A stretch of DNA of 64,000 nt from Legionella birminghamensis. GTDB lineage: Bacteria > Pseudomonadota > Gammaproteobacteria > Legionellales > Legionellaceae. The stretch lies in NCBI RefSeq assembly GCF_900452515.1, contig NZ_UGNW01000001.1, positions 2,542,001 through 2,606,000 on the forward strand, read 5' to 3'. The notes beneath the pieces were generated by a model, which saw nothing but the letters and a program-made list of their open reading frames with translations, searched no databases and had not been told where the DNA came from. Positions 8,884-18,316 of this stretch are shown in pieces. The translations under genes were made by a program, and so were the position numbers. Position 1 is the stretch's first letter. Each line of letters starts with the position of its first letter.

Positions 8884-10233
8884 ATGAACGCGTGGTCGCC
8901 AATCTCCTGGCAACAGTTCTCCTACCAGCAAGCAGCAGTTTACCCTGATCAAAATCAGCTGCAAAAAGTCGTTGAGCAGTTAAGCCAGTTACCGCCGCTG
9001 GTTACCAGTGGGGAAATTAAAACACTCAGGAAAGAAATAGCACTAGCAGGACAAGGTAAGGCATTTATTCTGCAAGGTGGTGATTGTGCAGAATCTTTCA
9101 GCGAATGCCGTTCCGACGTAATCAGCAATAAATTGAAAATTCTGTTACAGATGAGTCTGATTCTGCTGCATGGGATGCGCAAGCCAATTATCCGCGTGGG
9201 AAGGATTGCCGGCCAGTATGCCAAGCCCCGCTCCTCGGATTTCGAAACAATAGATGGAGTTACGCTGCCCAGCTATCGAGGCGATTTGGTCAACTCGCCT
9301 CAGTTTGATGCCCGGTCGCGTGTTCCCAATCCCAAATTAATGTTGCAGGGTTACAGTTGTGCAGCAATGACTTTGAATTTTATCCGCGCCCTGCTTGACG
9401 GGGGCTTCGCTGATTTGAACCATCCTCAGCAATGGGACTTGCGCTTTGTCGACCATTCACCCCAGGCCGATGAATATCATTCGCTGGTTCATTCAATAGC
9501 TGATTCCCTGGATTTTTTTCAGGCCATCAATGGCCATGCATTAAACAATCTTAGCAAGGTTGATTTTTACACCTCCCATGAAGCCTTGCATCTTTATTAC
9601 GAGCAAGCACTGACCAGGCGCCTGCATGACGGTCTCTGGTATAATTTATCCACTCACCTCCCCTGGATAGGCATGCGTACTGCACAGCTTGATAGTGCTC
9701 ATCTTGAGTTTATGCGCGGTATTCAAAACCCGATTGGCATTAAGGTAGGTCCCAAAGCAACGCGTGAATGGTTAATAGATGTACTCAAAATTATCAATCC
9801 TAATTGTGAAGCCGGCAGAGTGCTGCTGATTACGCGATTCGGCGCCCAATCCATTTCCCAGTTATTACCTCCTCTGATTGAAGCAGTCCATTCAACCAAT
9901 ATCCCTGTTACCTGGTCTTGTGATCCTATGCATGGAAATACTGAGACAACAGCAGATGGGATTAAAACCCGCCATTTTGACAATATTTTATCAGAACTGC
10001 AGCAGGCTGATCGAATTCATAGTGAAATGAACAGTAATCTTGGCGGCGTTCATTTTGAATTGACAGGCGATAATGTCACTGAATGCATCGGCGGCGCACG
10101 AGGATTGAACGAAGAGGACTTAAAGCATGCCTATCGCAGCCTGGTTGATCCACGCTTGAATTATGAGCAGTCATTGGAGATGGCTATACAGCTGAGCCGT
10201 CATTTTAATCCGCGACCGGGACGGGGAGGATAG
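8884..10233 (+). CDS. Class II 3-deoxy-7-phosphoheptulonate (DAHP) synthase
   Basis: A 449-aa plant-type (class II) DAHP synthase, the first step of the shikimate pathway, joining PEP and erythrose 4-phosphate. Diagnostic segments are GGDCAESF near residue 65, R-V-G-R-I-A-G-Q-Y-A-K-P-R-S-S, and T-W-S-C-D-P-M-H-G-N-T late in the protein. The start is the ATG with AAGG 5 nt upstream; a GTG two codons earlier overlaps that RBS. The last eight residues (NPRPGRGG) come from sequence that looks like decayed repeat locus B, so the native C-terminus was probably altered. The gene converges with the YheT-like hydrolase. Confidence 0.93.
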   Translation: MNAWSPISWQQFSYQQAAVYPDQNQLQKVVEQLSQLPPLVTSGEIKTLRKEIALAGQGKAFILQGGDCAESFSECRSDVISNKLKILLQMSLILLHGMRKPIIRVGRIAGQYAKPRSSDFETIDGVTLPSYRGDLVNSPQFDARSRVPNPKLMLQGYSCAAMTLNFIRALLDGGFADLNHPQQWDLRFVDHSPQADEYHSLVHSIADSLDFFQAINGHALNNLSKVDFYTSHEALHLYYEQALTRRLHDGLWYNLSTHLPWIGMRTAQLDSAHLEFMRGIQNPIGIKVGPKATREWLIDVLKIINPNCEAGRVLLITRFGAQSISQLLPPLIEAVHSTNIPVTWSCDPMHGNTETTADGIKTRHFDNILSELQQADRIHSEMNSNLGGVHFELTGDNVTECIGGARGLNEEDLKHAYRSLVDPRLNYEQSLEMAIQLSRHFNPRPGRGG

Positions 10234-10242
10234 TTGCCGACA

Positions 10243-10575
10243 ACCCGCGGGCGAAGGGCTCGTATCCCAGCGGCACCGACGTCCGAATCCCCGCAGCACC
10301 GACGTCCGAATCCCCGCAGCACCGACGTCCGAATCCCCGCGGCACCGACCGCGGGGCCCATGCCTGTTGGAGTAGCATGGTTCTCAGACAAGTTTTAAAG
10401 TTACCAAAAAATAGGATTTAAGAGGTAGTCATTAACAAGTGTTCTTAACATTCAATTGGCTTCGTGCGGGCCCCGCGGTCGCTGCCGCGGGGATTCGGAT
10501 AAGCCTTCATCGCGGGATGATTCGGATGAGTCTACATCGCGGGATTCAGATAAGTCTTCATTGTGAAGTTTCGGA
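10243..10575. repeat. Palindromic dual-arm repeat locus B (type I core, forward)
   Basis: The left arm (10243-10360) contains CGAATCCCCGC(A/G)GC units with ACCGACGTC spacers, decaying outward, and ends CCGCGGGGCCCA. The core (10361-10467) is the type I sequence: GTTGGAGTAGCATGG, then AATAGGATTTAAGAGG, then AACAAGTGTTCTTAA and TTGGCTTCGTG. The right arm (10468-10575) begins GGGCCCCGCGG and has three or four decaying units with AGTCTTCAT-like spacers. It fills the gap between the convergent DAHP synthase and YheT genes and holds no other gene. A short frame across it on the minus strand is not credible as a gene. Confidence 0.9.
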
Positions 10576-10588
10576 GTAGTTCAGGGTC

Positions 10589-11572
10589 TTAAGATTTGTT
10601 AGAAAACACCGATCGGATATACTCTGGTATTCTTTTTTCAAGCCAATAAACAGGGAGCCCTGGCAAATGGCCACTGATAAAACCAGCATGTCCGCCTTTT
10701 TCACTTAGCTCCAATGTAACCTTATCTGATAGTTGCTCAACCGCCGGAAGACCATCGGGCGTCATGAAGGGATCATCTTTGGCATGGATTATCAGCGTAT
10801 CCGTTTTAATCGATGATAAATACGGGAGTGAGCTCGCTTTCTCATAATACTCACAGGCACTGGAAAAGCCGTTCAAAGGCGCCGTAATGTTTTCATCAAA
10901 ACTCAAAAAACAACGGGATTTATCTAGCCTGTTTGACATATCTTTCCAATTTTTAGCGTAAACCTCTTTTTTGCGATGCATCATTCTTTTCCATTTCTTC
11001 AATAGATAAGTTTGATAGATGCGGCAGAATCCTTTATTCACTTTCTCAGCAACAAGAGTCAATTTGAACGGTACAGAAACTGCGACGGCTGCTTTTAACA
11101 AGTCTTGCGAGCCGGTCTCTCCCAAGTATTTCAGCAACACATTGCCTGCCAGGGAAACACCGACAGCCGCCTTTAAAGTATGGGGTTCCCTTTCAGCGAG
11201 GATATTAATACAACAGGCAAAATCGCTGGTGTCGCCTAAATGATAAACTTTTGGTAAACGGTTAGGCTGGTTTCCGCCGCCCCTGAAATGCATCATCACT
11301 GCCCGCCAGCCGGCTTTATTGAATGCCCTCATTAACCCGGCAGCATAAGCCGCATTCAGATTAACGCCTAAACCAGGCAGAATGATTACTGGTGTATTTG
11401 CTGGCAGCCCTTTAGTCATCCAGGATAATTCAAGAAAATCACCATCCGCCAATTCAATATGTTCTGTGCTATCAGCAACGATCTGGATGCTGCGGGTAAT
11501 CGCAGGATAGATCGTTTGGCCATGTGCATTTCCCAGCCACCAGGCTGGTTTGAAACGGCTTTCGATAATCAC
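10589..11572 (-). CDS. YheT-family alpha/beta hydrolase
   Basis: A 327-aa predicted serine hydrolase of the YheT/ABHD1-3 family. The N-terminal W-W-L-G-N-A-H-G-Q-T-I-Y-P signature is typical, followed by an oxyanion loop ILPGLG and nucleophile Ser140 in GVSLAGN. The probable triad is completed by Asp in HAKDDPFM and His in EKGGHAGF. The substrate is unknown; the family includes esterases acting on medium-chain lipids. The start GTG overlaps the hemE stop by 4 nt (GTGA), so it is translationally coupled to hemE. Confidence 0.88.
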   Translation of the reverse strand: MIIESRFKPAWWLGNAHGQTIYPAITRSIQIVADSTEHIELADGDFLELSWMTKGLPANTPVIILPGLGVNLNAAYAAGLMRAFNKAGWRAVMMHFRGGGNQPNRLPKVYHLGDTSDFACCINILAEREPHTLKAAVGVSLAGNVLLKYLGETGSQDLLKAAVAVSVPFKLTLVAEKVNKGFCRIYQTYLLKKWKRMMHRKKEVYAKNWKDMSNRLDKSRCFLSFDENITAPLNGFSSACEYYEKASSLPYLSSIKTDTLIIHAKDDPFMTPDGLPAVEQLSDKVTLELSEKGGHAGFISGHLPGLPVYWLEKRIPEYIRSVFSNKS

Positions 11573-12633
11573 TGGACTCCCTCGTGATAAGCAGGACTGT
11601 AGGTTTTGACAGCTTCCAATAAAATACCTACATGTTCAGGAGGAACATCGGGAGTTATCCCATGTCCAAGATTAAAAACATGACCATGCCCTTTGCCATA
11701 AGAAGCAAGAAGGCGCTTTACTTCATCAATAATCGTTTCCTCATCACTTAATAACAGGGCAGGCTCAAAATTACCTTGCAGGCTAAGCTTGTCATCAAGC
11801 AGTTTCCTGGCTACTCCCAAATCAGTATTCCAATCCAGACCCAGAGCATCACAGCCCGTTTCAGCCATTTGCAGCAGCCACTGCCCTCCTCCTTTGGTAA
11901 ATAAAATGACCGGTACCTCAGGGTGGTGCCGTTTCAGTGTTTGAACAATTTCCTTCATAGGATTCAAGGAATATTTGAAATAATTTTCGCTCGACAACAT
12001 TCCACCCCAGGTATCAAATAACATAACAGCATTAACGCCCGCGTGAATTTGTTCCAGTAGATATTGGCTGACTGCATGGCTTAGTTTTCTTAACAGAAGC
12101 ATAGCTCCATGAGGATCCTTTTCAATCAATTGCATTACTCTCGGGAACTGGCGGCTGCTTTGGCCTTCAACCATGTAGCAGGCAAGCGTCCAGGGGCTGC
12201 CTGAAAAACCAATCAGCGGCATTTCCGCCGGCATTTCCTGCCGAATTAAGCGAGCAGCATCAAAAACATAAGCAAGCCGGTCGTTTAATCCTTCATAGGG
12301 AAGAATTTGAATGGCGTTTTGTGAATGCAGCGGAAAGCGAAAACAGGGACCCTCCCCTTCCACAAAATATAATCCCAGTCCCATCGCATCGGGGATGGTC
12401 AAGATATCTGAAAACAAAATTGCCGCATCTAAAGGGAAGCGTCTAAGCGGCTGCAACGTAACCTCGCAAGCCAGTTCCGGCGTTTTACAAAGCGTCATAA
12501 AGTCACCTGCCTGTGCACGGACACGGCGGTATTCCGGTAAATAGCGGCCTGCCTGTCTCATTAACCATACAGGAGTCCTCGGCACTGGCTCCCTACGCAG
12601 GCTGCGCAGGAAAATTGATTCGTTAACATTCAT
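11569..12633 (-). CDS. hemE: Uroporphyrinogen decarboxylase
   Basis: HemE removes four acetate carboxyls from uroporphyrinogen III to give coproporphyrinogen III in haem synthesis. Its 354 aa equals the standard length. The N-terminal signature R-T-P-V-W-L-M-R-Q-A-G-R-Y-L-P-E-Y is complete, and the second signature region G-F-S-G-S-P-W-T-L-A is seen. Its stop overlaps the start of the YheT-like hydrolase. A 115-nt gap with a hairpin separates it from the upstream PaaK-like gene. Confidence 0.96.
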   Translation of the reverse strand: MNVNESIFLRSLRREPVPRTPVWLMRQAGRYLPEYRRVRAQAGDFMTLCKTPELACEVTLQPLRRFPLDAAILFSDILTIPDAMGLGLYFVEGEGPCFRFPLHSQNAIQILPYEGLNDRLAYVFDAARLIRQEMPAEMPLIGFSGSPWTLACYMVEGQSSRQFPRVMQLIEKDPHGAMLLLRKLSHAVSQYLLEQIHAGVNAVMLFDTWGGMLSSENYFKYSLNPMKEIVQTLKRHHPEVPVILFTKGGGQWLLQMAETGCDALGLDWNTDLGVARKLLDDKLSLQGNFEPALLLSDEETIIDEVKRLLASYGKGHGHVFNLGHGITPDVPPEHVGILLEAVKTYSPAYHEGVQ

Positions 12634-12704
12634 TGTTATATGACCTGAATAAAAAGATTTATTCTATCGCAAATCAAGAGACATACACTACAGGTTCTTT
12701 GCAG

Positions 12705-12728
12705 AAGACTCCCGCAAAGGGGAGTCTT
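12705..12728. terminator. Hairpin between the PaaK-like gene and hemE
   Basis: AAGACTCCC and GGGAGTCTT form a 9-bp stem with a short loop (12705-12728). It lies 20 nt past the stop of the PaaK-like gene. There is no T-run in the minus direction, so its terminator role is uncertain. Confidence 0.4.
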
Positions 12729-12748
12729 TGCTCTAAGGAAGCAGGCTA

Positions 12749-15031
12749 TCAGCCTTTCAATTGAGGTATTTTTTCCTGGAGGATTTCAGGCGCCATTTTT
12801 GCAGCAACTGCCTTGCACTGACTTGCATCAGGGAATTGATAATCACTCGCCAGATTAGCATTTTGTTTAAATACCAGTACCTGTTTACGGTGACCATCGG
12901 TTTCGCTGATGGGGCTTGCACCGCGTTTGAAATAGCGTACCACAGGCAGTAGGGTGCCATTGTCCAACTGTTCAAGCTGCCATTTAAAATCCTGATTAAT
13001 CGCTGTAAGGCTGTTAAACAAGCGTTGTGTAGATGCTTGCATCTCCTCTTCTGAAGGAAATTCCTTGCCTTCATCAAGCTCCAGCCATATTTCAAGCCTT
13101 TCTGCACCCTCTTCATCATGGTAGGCATAAAATGCTTTTTTGAGTACCTGTTCCTTCAACTCTTCGTCATCAGTAATTGCACGTTCCAATTCGGTAAACG
13201 CCAGATTGGCCCCATTATAAACAACAGTTGATTCACGCCCCCAGACAAACATCAGAGGAAGATTCGTTTTAGGTTTGAGGAAAAGCCCATGTTTAGCCAG
13301 AATCGCCTGAACATCACTGCAGGCATAAAGCCGCCCTTCATCTCCCAGAACATAACGAGCGCGTTCGGAAGAGCGGTGATCATGGGTGCAAGTAAAAATC
13401 AGTTGGTTATCGCCGTCACATTCCACATGATAATTCATGGTATCGTAATGGAATACCATCGGGATCCCTTTATTTTCACCAAAAAGCTCCCGCGCCAGCC
13501 CAGGATTTTTCTCAATCGCTTTACGCAGCGCTATCTCAAATTCAGTTTCCACTCCCAGATTGATATCTAAATCAGACGCCCCATAAGAGGAATAAATCTG
13601 ATTGAAACCTTTCTCTATCAGCAATTCTCGCATTGCTTCTGAAATCGCCTGGCCGCCGACTACACCGATTGCCGAGAAATCATCAAAATGATAGCCCTTG
13701 CTTTCAACATAAGCAGTCAAATCTTTTAAAAATGGCGGATAACCGGCAATAATGATTTGCTGTTTGTCCTTATTTAACTCGGCAGCCATTCGGCGTATTT
13801 CGCCCTTATAGCGGCGGACAAGCTCTGCACTGCGGCCCGTAGTTTGCTCAAAGGCTTCTTTTAGGGCATCGTATAAGTCCAAATCGCGATTTTTTAAAAC
13901 TTTAGCCAGTACTTTTTTAATTAAATCACCAATTAATTCCTTATCCTGATCACTAATGTCTTTGGGGTGCTTTTGTTGCCATCGATCTAAGGCCTGTCCG
14001 CGTAAATCATTGTCATAACTCTCAATACGAAGCAACTCATCGAGGATTTTTTCCTTATCTGAACCCGTGGCAAATACGCTGCCAGTATTGCGCATGAGTT
14101 CATAAGTGGTAAGGCCCGTTGCCCAGGGACCAAGCGCAAAGGCATCAATATAATGGAGTTTTCGATCGCCAAATTGTATTTTTGCAGCTAATTGCAGGGA
14201 TTCCTTTACAATCTCTACTTCTTCATGGCTGCGCACCCAAGGGGTTGGTTTTCCAGTCGTTCCTGTTGAGGTATCTACCTTTGCTTTCGCTGGGTATTTT
14301 CCATGACGGTGTGTTTTTGCATCATGCTTCTGATTGATTTTAATATAGTTTTCTTTGTTAGTAACCGGCAGATCGACAAGCCGGGTTTTTGAGGTAATTT
14401 TAAACTTGGATCGTTCCAGATGTTCTTTATATGCAGGAACCTCTTTATAGGCTTGTTTGACACGTTTTTTTGCCAATATTTCCCCGGCTTCAAAAATGTC
14501 TTTTTCCGTTCTCACAAAAAGAAAACGAACCTTTATCCGATTGACACCGCTTATTGTTTTTTTATAAAGCCAATTAAGAAAACTGCCTTTCAAATAATCA
14601 CTTAATGCATTGCGCCAACTACTAATCGGCCGCTTATTGTGCTCCCCTGCATGCCGCAACTTCTCACCCGCTAAAGCCTGAGCTTTTACGGTTTCTTTAT
14701 TTTCAGGATCATCGGTCCAGAACTGTTTTTGGAGAGCAGCAACCAGATCTTCATCCTTCATTTTCCTGGGATCTTTAATACCTAAATACTTGCTAAGGCT
14801 GCTGCGATTTACAGAAAAAGTAGTTGCTTCTACACTTCCATCCCTGTTTATTTTTTGGGCATTTATCTTAATTGTTTTATAGAAAAGTGAACTGAATCCA
14901 TTGTGGATGCTTACCCCATTTTTTCCCAGTTCATTACGCGTATTTGCAGCACTATTTTTAAATAAAAGGCGTTGCCCATATTCAGGATGTGAAAATAAAA
15001 TGACAGGACTATCTATTGCATGGGCGGCCAT
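12749..15031 (-). CDS. Large PaaK-like (ANL superfamily) adenylating enzyme, substrate unknown
   Basis: A 760-aa protein. Residues about 185-620 resemble phenylacetate-CoA ligase/coenzyme F390 synthetase-type adenylate-forming enzymes. The P-loop is STGTTGKPTPW at 255-265, and the adenine-binding A5-like motif is YGASDLD at 483-489. The N-terminal 180 residues are an extra region of no family I recognise, making it far longer than PaaK (about 430 aa). An insertion of charged helices sits near 325-420. It would activate a carboxylate with ATP; the acceptor is unknown. It is monocistronic, between hemE and an exported RCC1 protein. A secreted-effector role is possible in this genus but not shown. 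Confidence 0.72.
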   Translation of the reverse strand: MAAHAIDSPVILFSHPEYGQRLLFKNSAANTRNELGKNGVSIHNGFSSLFYKTIKINAQKINRDGSVEATTFSVNRSSLSKYLGIKDPRKMKDEDLVAALQKQFWTDDPENKETVKAQALAGEKLRHAGEHNKRPISSWRNALSDYLKGSFLNWLYKKTISGVNRIKVRFLFVRTEKDIFEAGEILAKKRVKQAYKEVPAYKEHLERSKFKITSKTRLVDLPVTNKENYIKINQKHDAKTHRHGKYPAKAKVDTSTGTTGKPTPWVRSHEEVEIVKESLQLAAKIQFGDRKLHYIDAFALGPWATGLTTYELMRNTGSVFATGSDKEKILDELLRIESYDNDLRGQALDRWQQKHPKDISDQDKELIGDLIKKVLAKVLKNRDLDLYDALKEAFEQTTGRSAELVRRYKGEIRRMAAELNKDKQQIIIAGYPPFLKDLTAYVESKGYHFDDFSAIGVVGGQAISEAMRELLIEKGFNQIYSSYGASDLDINLGVETEFEIALRKAIEKNPGLARELFGENKGIPMVFHYDTMNYHVECDGDNQLIFTCTHDHRSSERARYVLGDEGRLYACSDVQAILAKHGLFLKPKTNLPLMFVWGRESTVVYNGANLAFTELERAITDDEELKEQVLKKAFYAYHDEEGAERLEIWLELDEGKEFPSEEEMQASTQRLFNSLTAINQDFKWQLEQLDNGTLLPVVRYFKRGASPISETDGHRKQVLVFKQNANLASDYQFPDASQCKAVAAKMAPEILQEKIPQLKG

Positions 15032-15133
15032 ATTGTTTCTCTACTGATAGAAAGTAAGCGTATTTTAGTAGAGCAACATTAACAAAATATTAAAGAAGCG
15101 TTTCTATTTGCAAAACAGGAAGCACTGGCATGG

Positions 15134-15174
15134 CACTCGGAATACCGCCAGAAAAAAAGCGGTATTCCCGAGTG
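15134..15174 (-). terminator. Long hairpin downstream of the RCC1 gene
   Basis: CACTCGG-AATACCGC and GCGGTATT-CCCGAGTG form a long, nearly perfect stem around a loop that reads as seven Ts on the minus strand. It begins 11 nt beyond the RCC1 stop. This is the likely transcription end for that gene. Confidence 0.55.
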
Positions 15175-15184
15175 GAGATAGAAT

Positions 15185-17074
15185 TTATGGAACGATTACG
15201 CAACTGACAAAGTCTGAATGATGTTCAAACAAGCCAATACCATTTGTTAAGCCTTGTACAGGATAGGCAGAATTATAAATATTTGGCGGTACAGGAGCTG
15301 GAGGGGGTGCATTGCCCAGACCTAATTGGCCATGATCATTTATTCCCCAGCATTCCATTTGGCCAGTAACCAGCAGGGCGCAGGCGTGGGCAATTCCTGA
15401 GCCAACATCAATGGCAGAATCGCTGAGGCCTACAACAGCTGTAGGGACTGCACTATTGATAAGATTACCGTTTCCTAATTGCCCCACATTATTTAAACCC
15501 CAAGCGTAAACCTGGCCGTTGCCTGCTAATACAGTGATATGATCTCCTCTGGCTGAAATATCAACAATACCGGATAAAACGCCTGAACCAGACAGACTCA
15601 CAACGGTAACAGGTGTTGGTTCAGAAGCACTAAATTGTCCGCTGCCAGACTCCCCTTCTGCATTTCGCCCCCAGCATTTCATCTGCCTATTTGCAAGGAG
15701 GGCACAGGTGAATTTAGAGCCACTGGTAATTGCAATCGCATTAGTAATTCCAGGTACGAGGGCAGGCGGGAAAAATTGGGGCAGAGGGTTGGTAGTGCCA
15801 TTCCCCAATTGACCCTCATCATTCGCCCCCCAACAAGCAACCTGGCCAGTTGCCAGAACCGCGCAGGTATGGAGCTGACCGGCACTGACTTCCACTGCGT
15901 TGCTAATTCCTGTGACGGTAACAGGCGTACTGCTATTAGTGTTTAAGCCATTACCTAATTGTCCGTATGTATTTTGCCCCCAGCATTTCATAGTGCCATT
16001 GGCAAGTACTGCACAGGCATGCGATTCGCCAGCGCTGAGATCGACGGCCGTATTAATATCCAGAACATTACCCGGAAACAGAACAGGACCGCCAGGAAGT
16101 GCAGCGCCATTACCTAACTGCCCATCTGTATTGCTTCCCCAGCACTGCACTATGCCAGTTTCGAGCATACCGCAGGTATAATTGCTGCCTCCACTGACTT
16201 CCGTTGCATTAGTAATCCCAAAAACAACGCTATTCGGGTCAGCCGGAGAAGTGACTGGCGGTTGTGGCGGAGAGGTTGTACCGTTCCCTAATTCCCCGGA
16301 AGAATTATCCCCCCAGCATTGCACTGATCCCACTGCCCCAATTTCCACTGCCAACGGCAAAGGGCTGTTATTGGCATTAGTCGCTGAAGCGGTTATGACA
16401 AAATTATTTGAGAATACCGGCGAGGGAATTGCATAGGCTATATTGCAACTGCTATTCGGCAATAAGCTGGCGCCGCAACCATTGGTGAAATAAGCATTAT
16501 AGGGAGCGGGAATAGTTATCTGCAGATTATAGACAGTATTGATCCCTGTATTGCTTAAAGTAATGTTGCCACTGGTATTGGTTAATAAGTCAATACTTGT
16601 GATTGGTGTTCCATTGGATGACCATTGCAAATGGCCGGTTGTCGGAGCAGCCACGCTAATATTCAGGATTGCAGCAGGGCCTGGACGAGAGCATAAGAAG
16701 GGATCGGGATTATTATTTCCGGCTCCAAGGGTTTTACACACCACAGGACCATCATGAATACCACTGGCTGGCAATAAATTACCATTAACCTGAAGGCTCA
16801 AGACACAGGTTTGACCCGGGCTTAGAAAAAAAGGATTGCCACAAGTTCCAGTGTTAACTACCTGGCTTATGCCCGGTAACGGCTCCATTGTCAGGATACG
16901 AGGAACACTGGTGTTATTTCTTACCAGATAGCTAACGCTTGCAGTTGAATTAAACGGTACCTGCAAAATCGTTGGAGTCAGAGGTTCCAGACTAAATTTG
17001 GGGATCGCTGCTTCAGCTGCCCCTGAAAAAAGTAAGCCAGCAAAAGAAGCGGCTTTTACCCATTGCTTAAACAC
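15185..17074 (-). CDS. Exported RCC1-repeat (seven-bladed propeller) protein
   Basis: A 629-aa protein with a Sec signal peptide (MFKQWVKAASFAGLLFSGAA, cleavage probably after AEA). Residues about 24-250 are a beta-rich, Cys- and Asn-rich region. Residues 250-629 hold seven RCC1 repeats, each carrying a CWGxNxxGQLGNG-type motif (VQCWGDNSSGELGNG, VQCWGSNTDGQLGNG, MKCWGQNTYGQLGNG, VACWGANDEGQLGNG, MKCWGRNAEGESGSG, VYAWGLNNVGQLGNG, MECWGINDHGQLGLG). Seven is the number needed to close an RCC1 propeller. RCC1 is the eukaryotic Ran GEF fold, and Legionella uses it in host-directed proteins. The signal peptide suggests type II secretion or an envelope location rather than Dot/Icm. Confidence 0.85.
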   Translation of the reverse strand: MFKQWVKAASFAGLLFSGAAEAAIPKFSLEPLTPTILQVPFNSTASVSYLVRNNTSVPRILTMEPLPGISQVVNTGTCGNPFFLSPGQTCVLSLQVNGNLLPASGIHDGPVVCKTLGAGNNNPDPFLCSRPGPAAILNISVAAPTTGHLQWSSNGTPITSIDLLTNTSGNITLSNTGINTVYNLQITIPAPYNAYFTNGCGASLLPNSSCNIAYAIPSPVFSNNFVITASATNANNSPLPLAVEIGAVGSVQCWGDNSSGELGNGTTSPPQPPVTSPADPNSVVFGITNATEVSGGSNYTCGMLETGIVQCWGSNTDGQLGNGAALPGGPVLFPGNVLDINTAVDLSAGESHACAVLANGTMKCWGQNTYGQLGNGLNTNSSTPVTVTGISNAVEVSAGQLHTCAVLATGQVACWGANDEGQLGNGTTNPLPQFFPPALVPGITNAIAITSGSKFTCALLANRQMKCWGRNAEGESGSGQFSASEPTPVTVVSLSGSGVLSGIVDISARGDHITVLAGNGQVYAWGLNNVGQLGNGNLINSAVPTAVVGLSDSAIDVGSGIAHACALLVTGQMECWGINDHGQLGLGNAPPPAPVPPNIYNSAYPVQGLTNGIGLFEHHSDFVSCVIVP

Positions 17075-17154
17075 TTTTCATCCTTAAAAATTCGGGAATG
17101 CGTGATATTACCTGAAATAAAAAATGAATAACAGGCCGTTTAAAACAGATCGAT

Positions 17155-18189
17155 CTAGAATATTGACTTGTTAATCGCAATTTCACGAGCCGTTTGCCGT
17201 GCAATCAGATCCTGATTGACCAGTTGCGTAAGATGCTGATCTAAAGTTTGCATTCCCCTGCTTTGACCGGTCTGGATTGAAGAATACATCTGCGCGACCT
17301 TGTCCTCGCGAATCAGGTTACGGATAGCAGAATTGCAAATCATGATTTCGAGAGCAGCCAATCGGCCCCCGCCCCGTTTTTTTAATAGTGTTTGAGCAAT
17401 TACAGCCTGCAATGACTCCGAAAGCATGGTGCGCACCATCGATTTTTCATCACCAGGAAAAACATCAATAATACGGTTAATTGTTTTGGTGGCCGAATTG
17501 GTATGTAAGGTTCCAAACACCAAATGCCCCGTTTCTGCCGCAGTCATCGCCAGTCGAATAGTTTCCAGATCTCTGAGCTCACCGACAAGAATAATGTCAG
17601 GGTCTTCCCGCAATGCTGAACGTAAAGCCGCACCAAAGCTATGGGTATCACGATGCACCTCACGCTGGTTAACCAGGCATTTCTTACTGGTGTGCATAAA
17701 TTCAATCGGGTCTTCTATGGTTAAGATATGATCATAACGAGTTGAATTTATATAGTCGATAACAGCAGCAAGCGTCGTACTTTTACCCGAACCCGTGGGA
17801 CCGGTCACCAACACCAGTCCTTTAGGGAATGATGCAATTTCCGTAAACACCGGCGGCAATCCCAGCTCTTCCATGCCGAGAATCTTGGAGGGGATTGTCC
17901 GAAATACTGCACCCGCCCCACGGGCCTGGTTAAAGGCATTAACCCGAAAACGCGCGAGGTTGGCAATTTCAAAGGAGAAATCGGTCTCCAGATGCTCCTC
18001 ATATTCCTTGCGCTGTTTATCATTCATGATGTCATACATAATTTTTATGACATCTTTATGCTCCAGCGGCGGAATATTAATTTTTCTCAAATCGCCATCT
18101 ACCCGAATCATCGGAGGCATGCCAGCGGATAAATGCAAATCGGAAGAATTATTTTTTACAGAGAAGGCTAATAGCTCGGCGATATCCAT
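17155..18189 (-). CDS. pilT: Type IV pilus retraction ATPase PilT
   Basis: A 344-aa secretion-superfamily ATPase that powers pilus retraction. It has an N-terminal PAS-like domain, Walker A GPTGSGKS at 130-137, an Asp box (T-I-E-D-P-I-E), a Walker B region DPDIILVGELRD near 197-208, and a His box. The PilT-specific retraction motif AIRNLIRE is present near the C-terminus. It is divergent from yggS-proC, the arrangement seen in Pseudomonas and relatives. Confidence 0.95.
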   Translation of the reverse strand: MDIAELLAFSVKNNSSDLHLSAGMPPMIRVDGDLRKINIPPLEHKDVIKIMYDIMNDKQRKEYEEHLETDFSFEIANLARFRVNAFNQARGAGAVFRTIPSKILGMEELGLPPVFTEIASFPKGLVLVTGPTGSGKSTTLAAVIDYINSTRYDHILTIEDPIEFMHTSKKCLVNQREVHRDTHSFGAALRSALREDPDIILVGELRDLETIRLAMTAAETGHLVFGTLHTNSATKTINRIIDVFPGDEKSMVRTMLSESLQAVIAQTLLKKRGGGRLAALEIMICNSAIRNLIREDKVAQMYSSIQTGQSRGMQTLDQHLTQLVNQDLIARQTAREIAINKSIF

Positions 18190-18316
18190 ATATGGCTCTA
18201 AGTCATTACTATAATTGCAAGAGTAACTCAGGTCATGGTATGACGCAAACGATTGCAGCGCAGGCCCTTCAAAGTAGAGTGATCTGGCGGCCAGAATCAG
18301 TTATTATCAGCTATTT

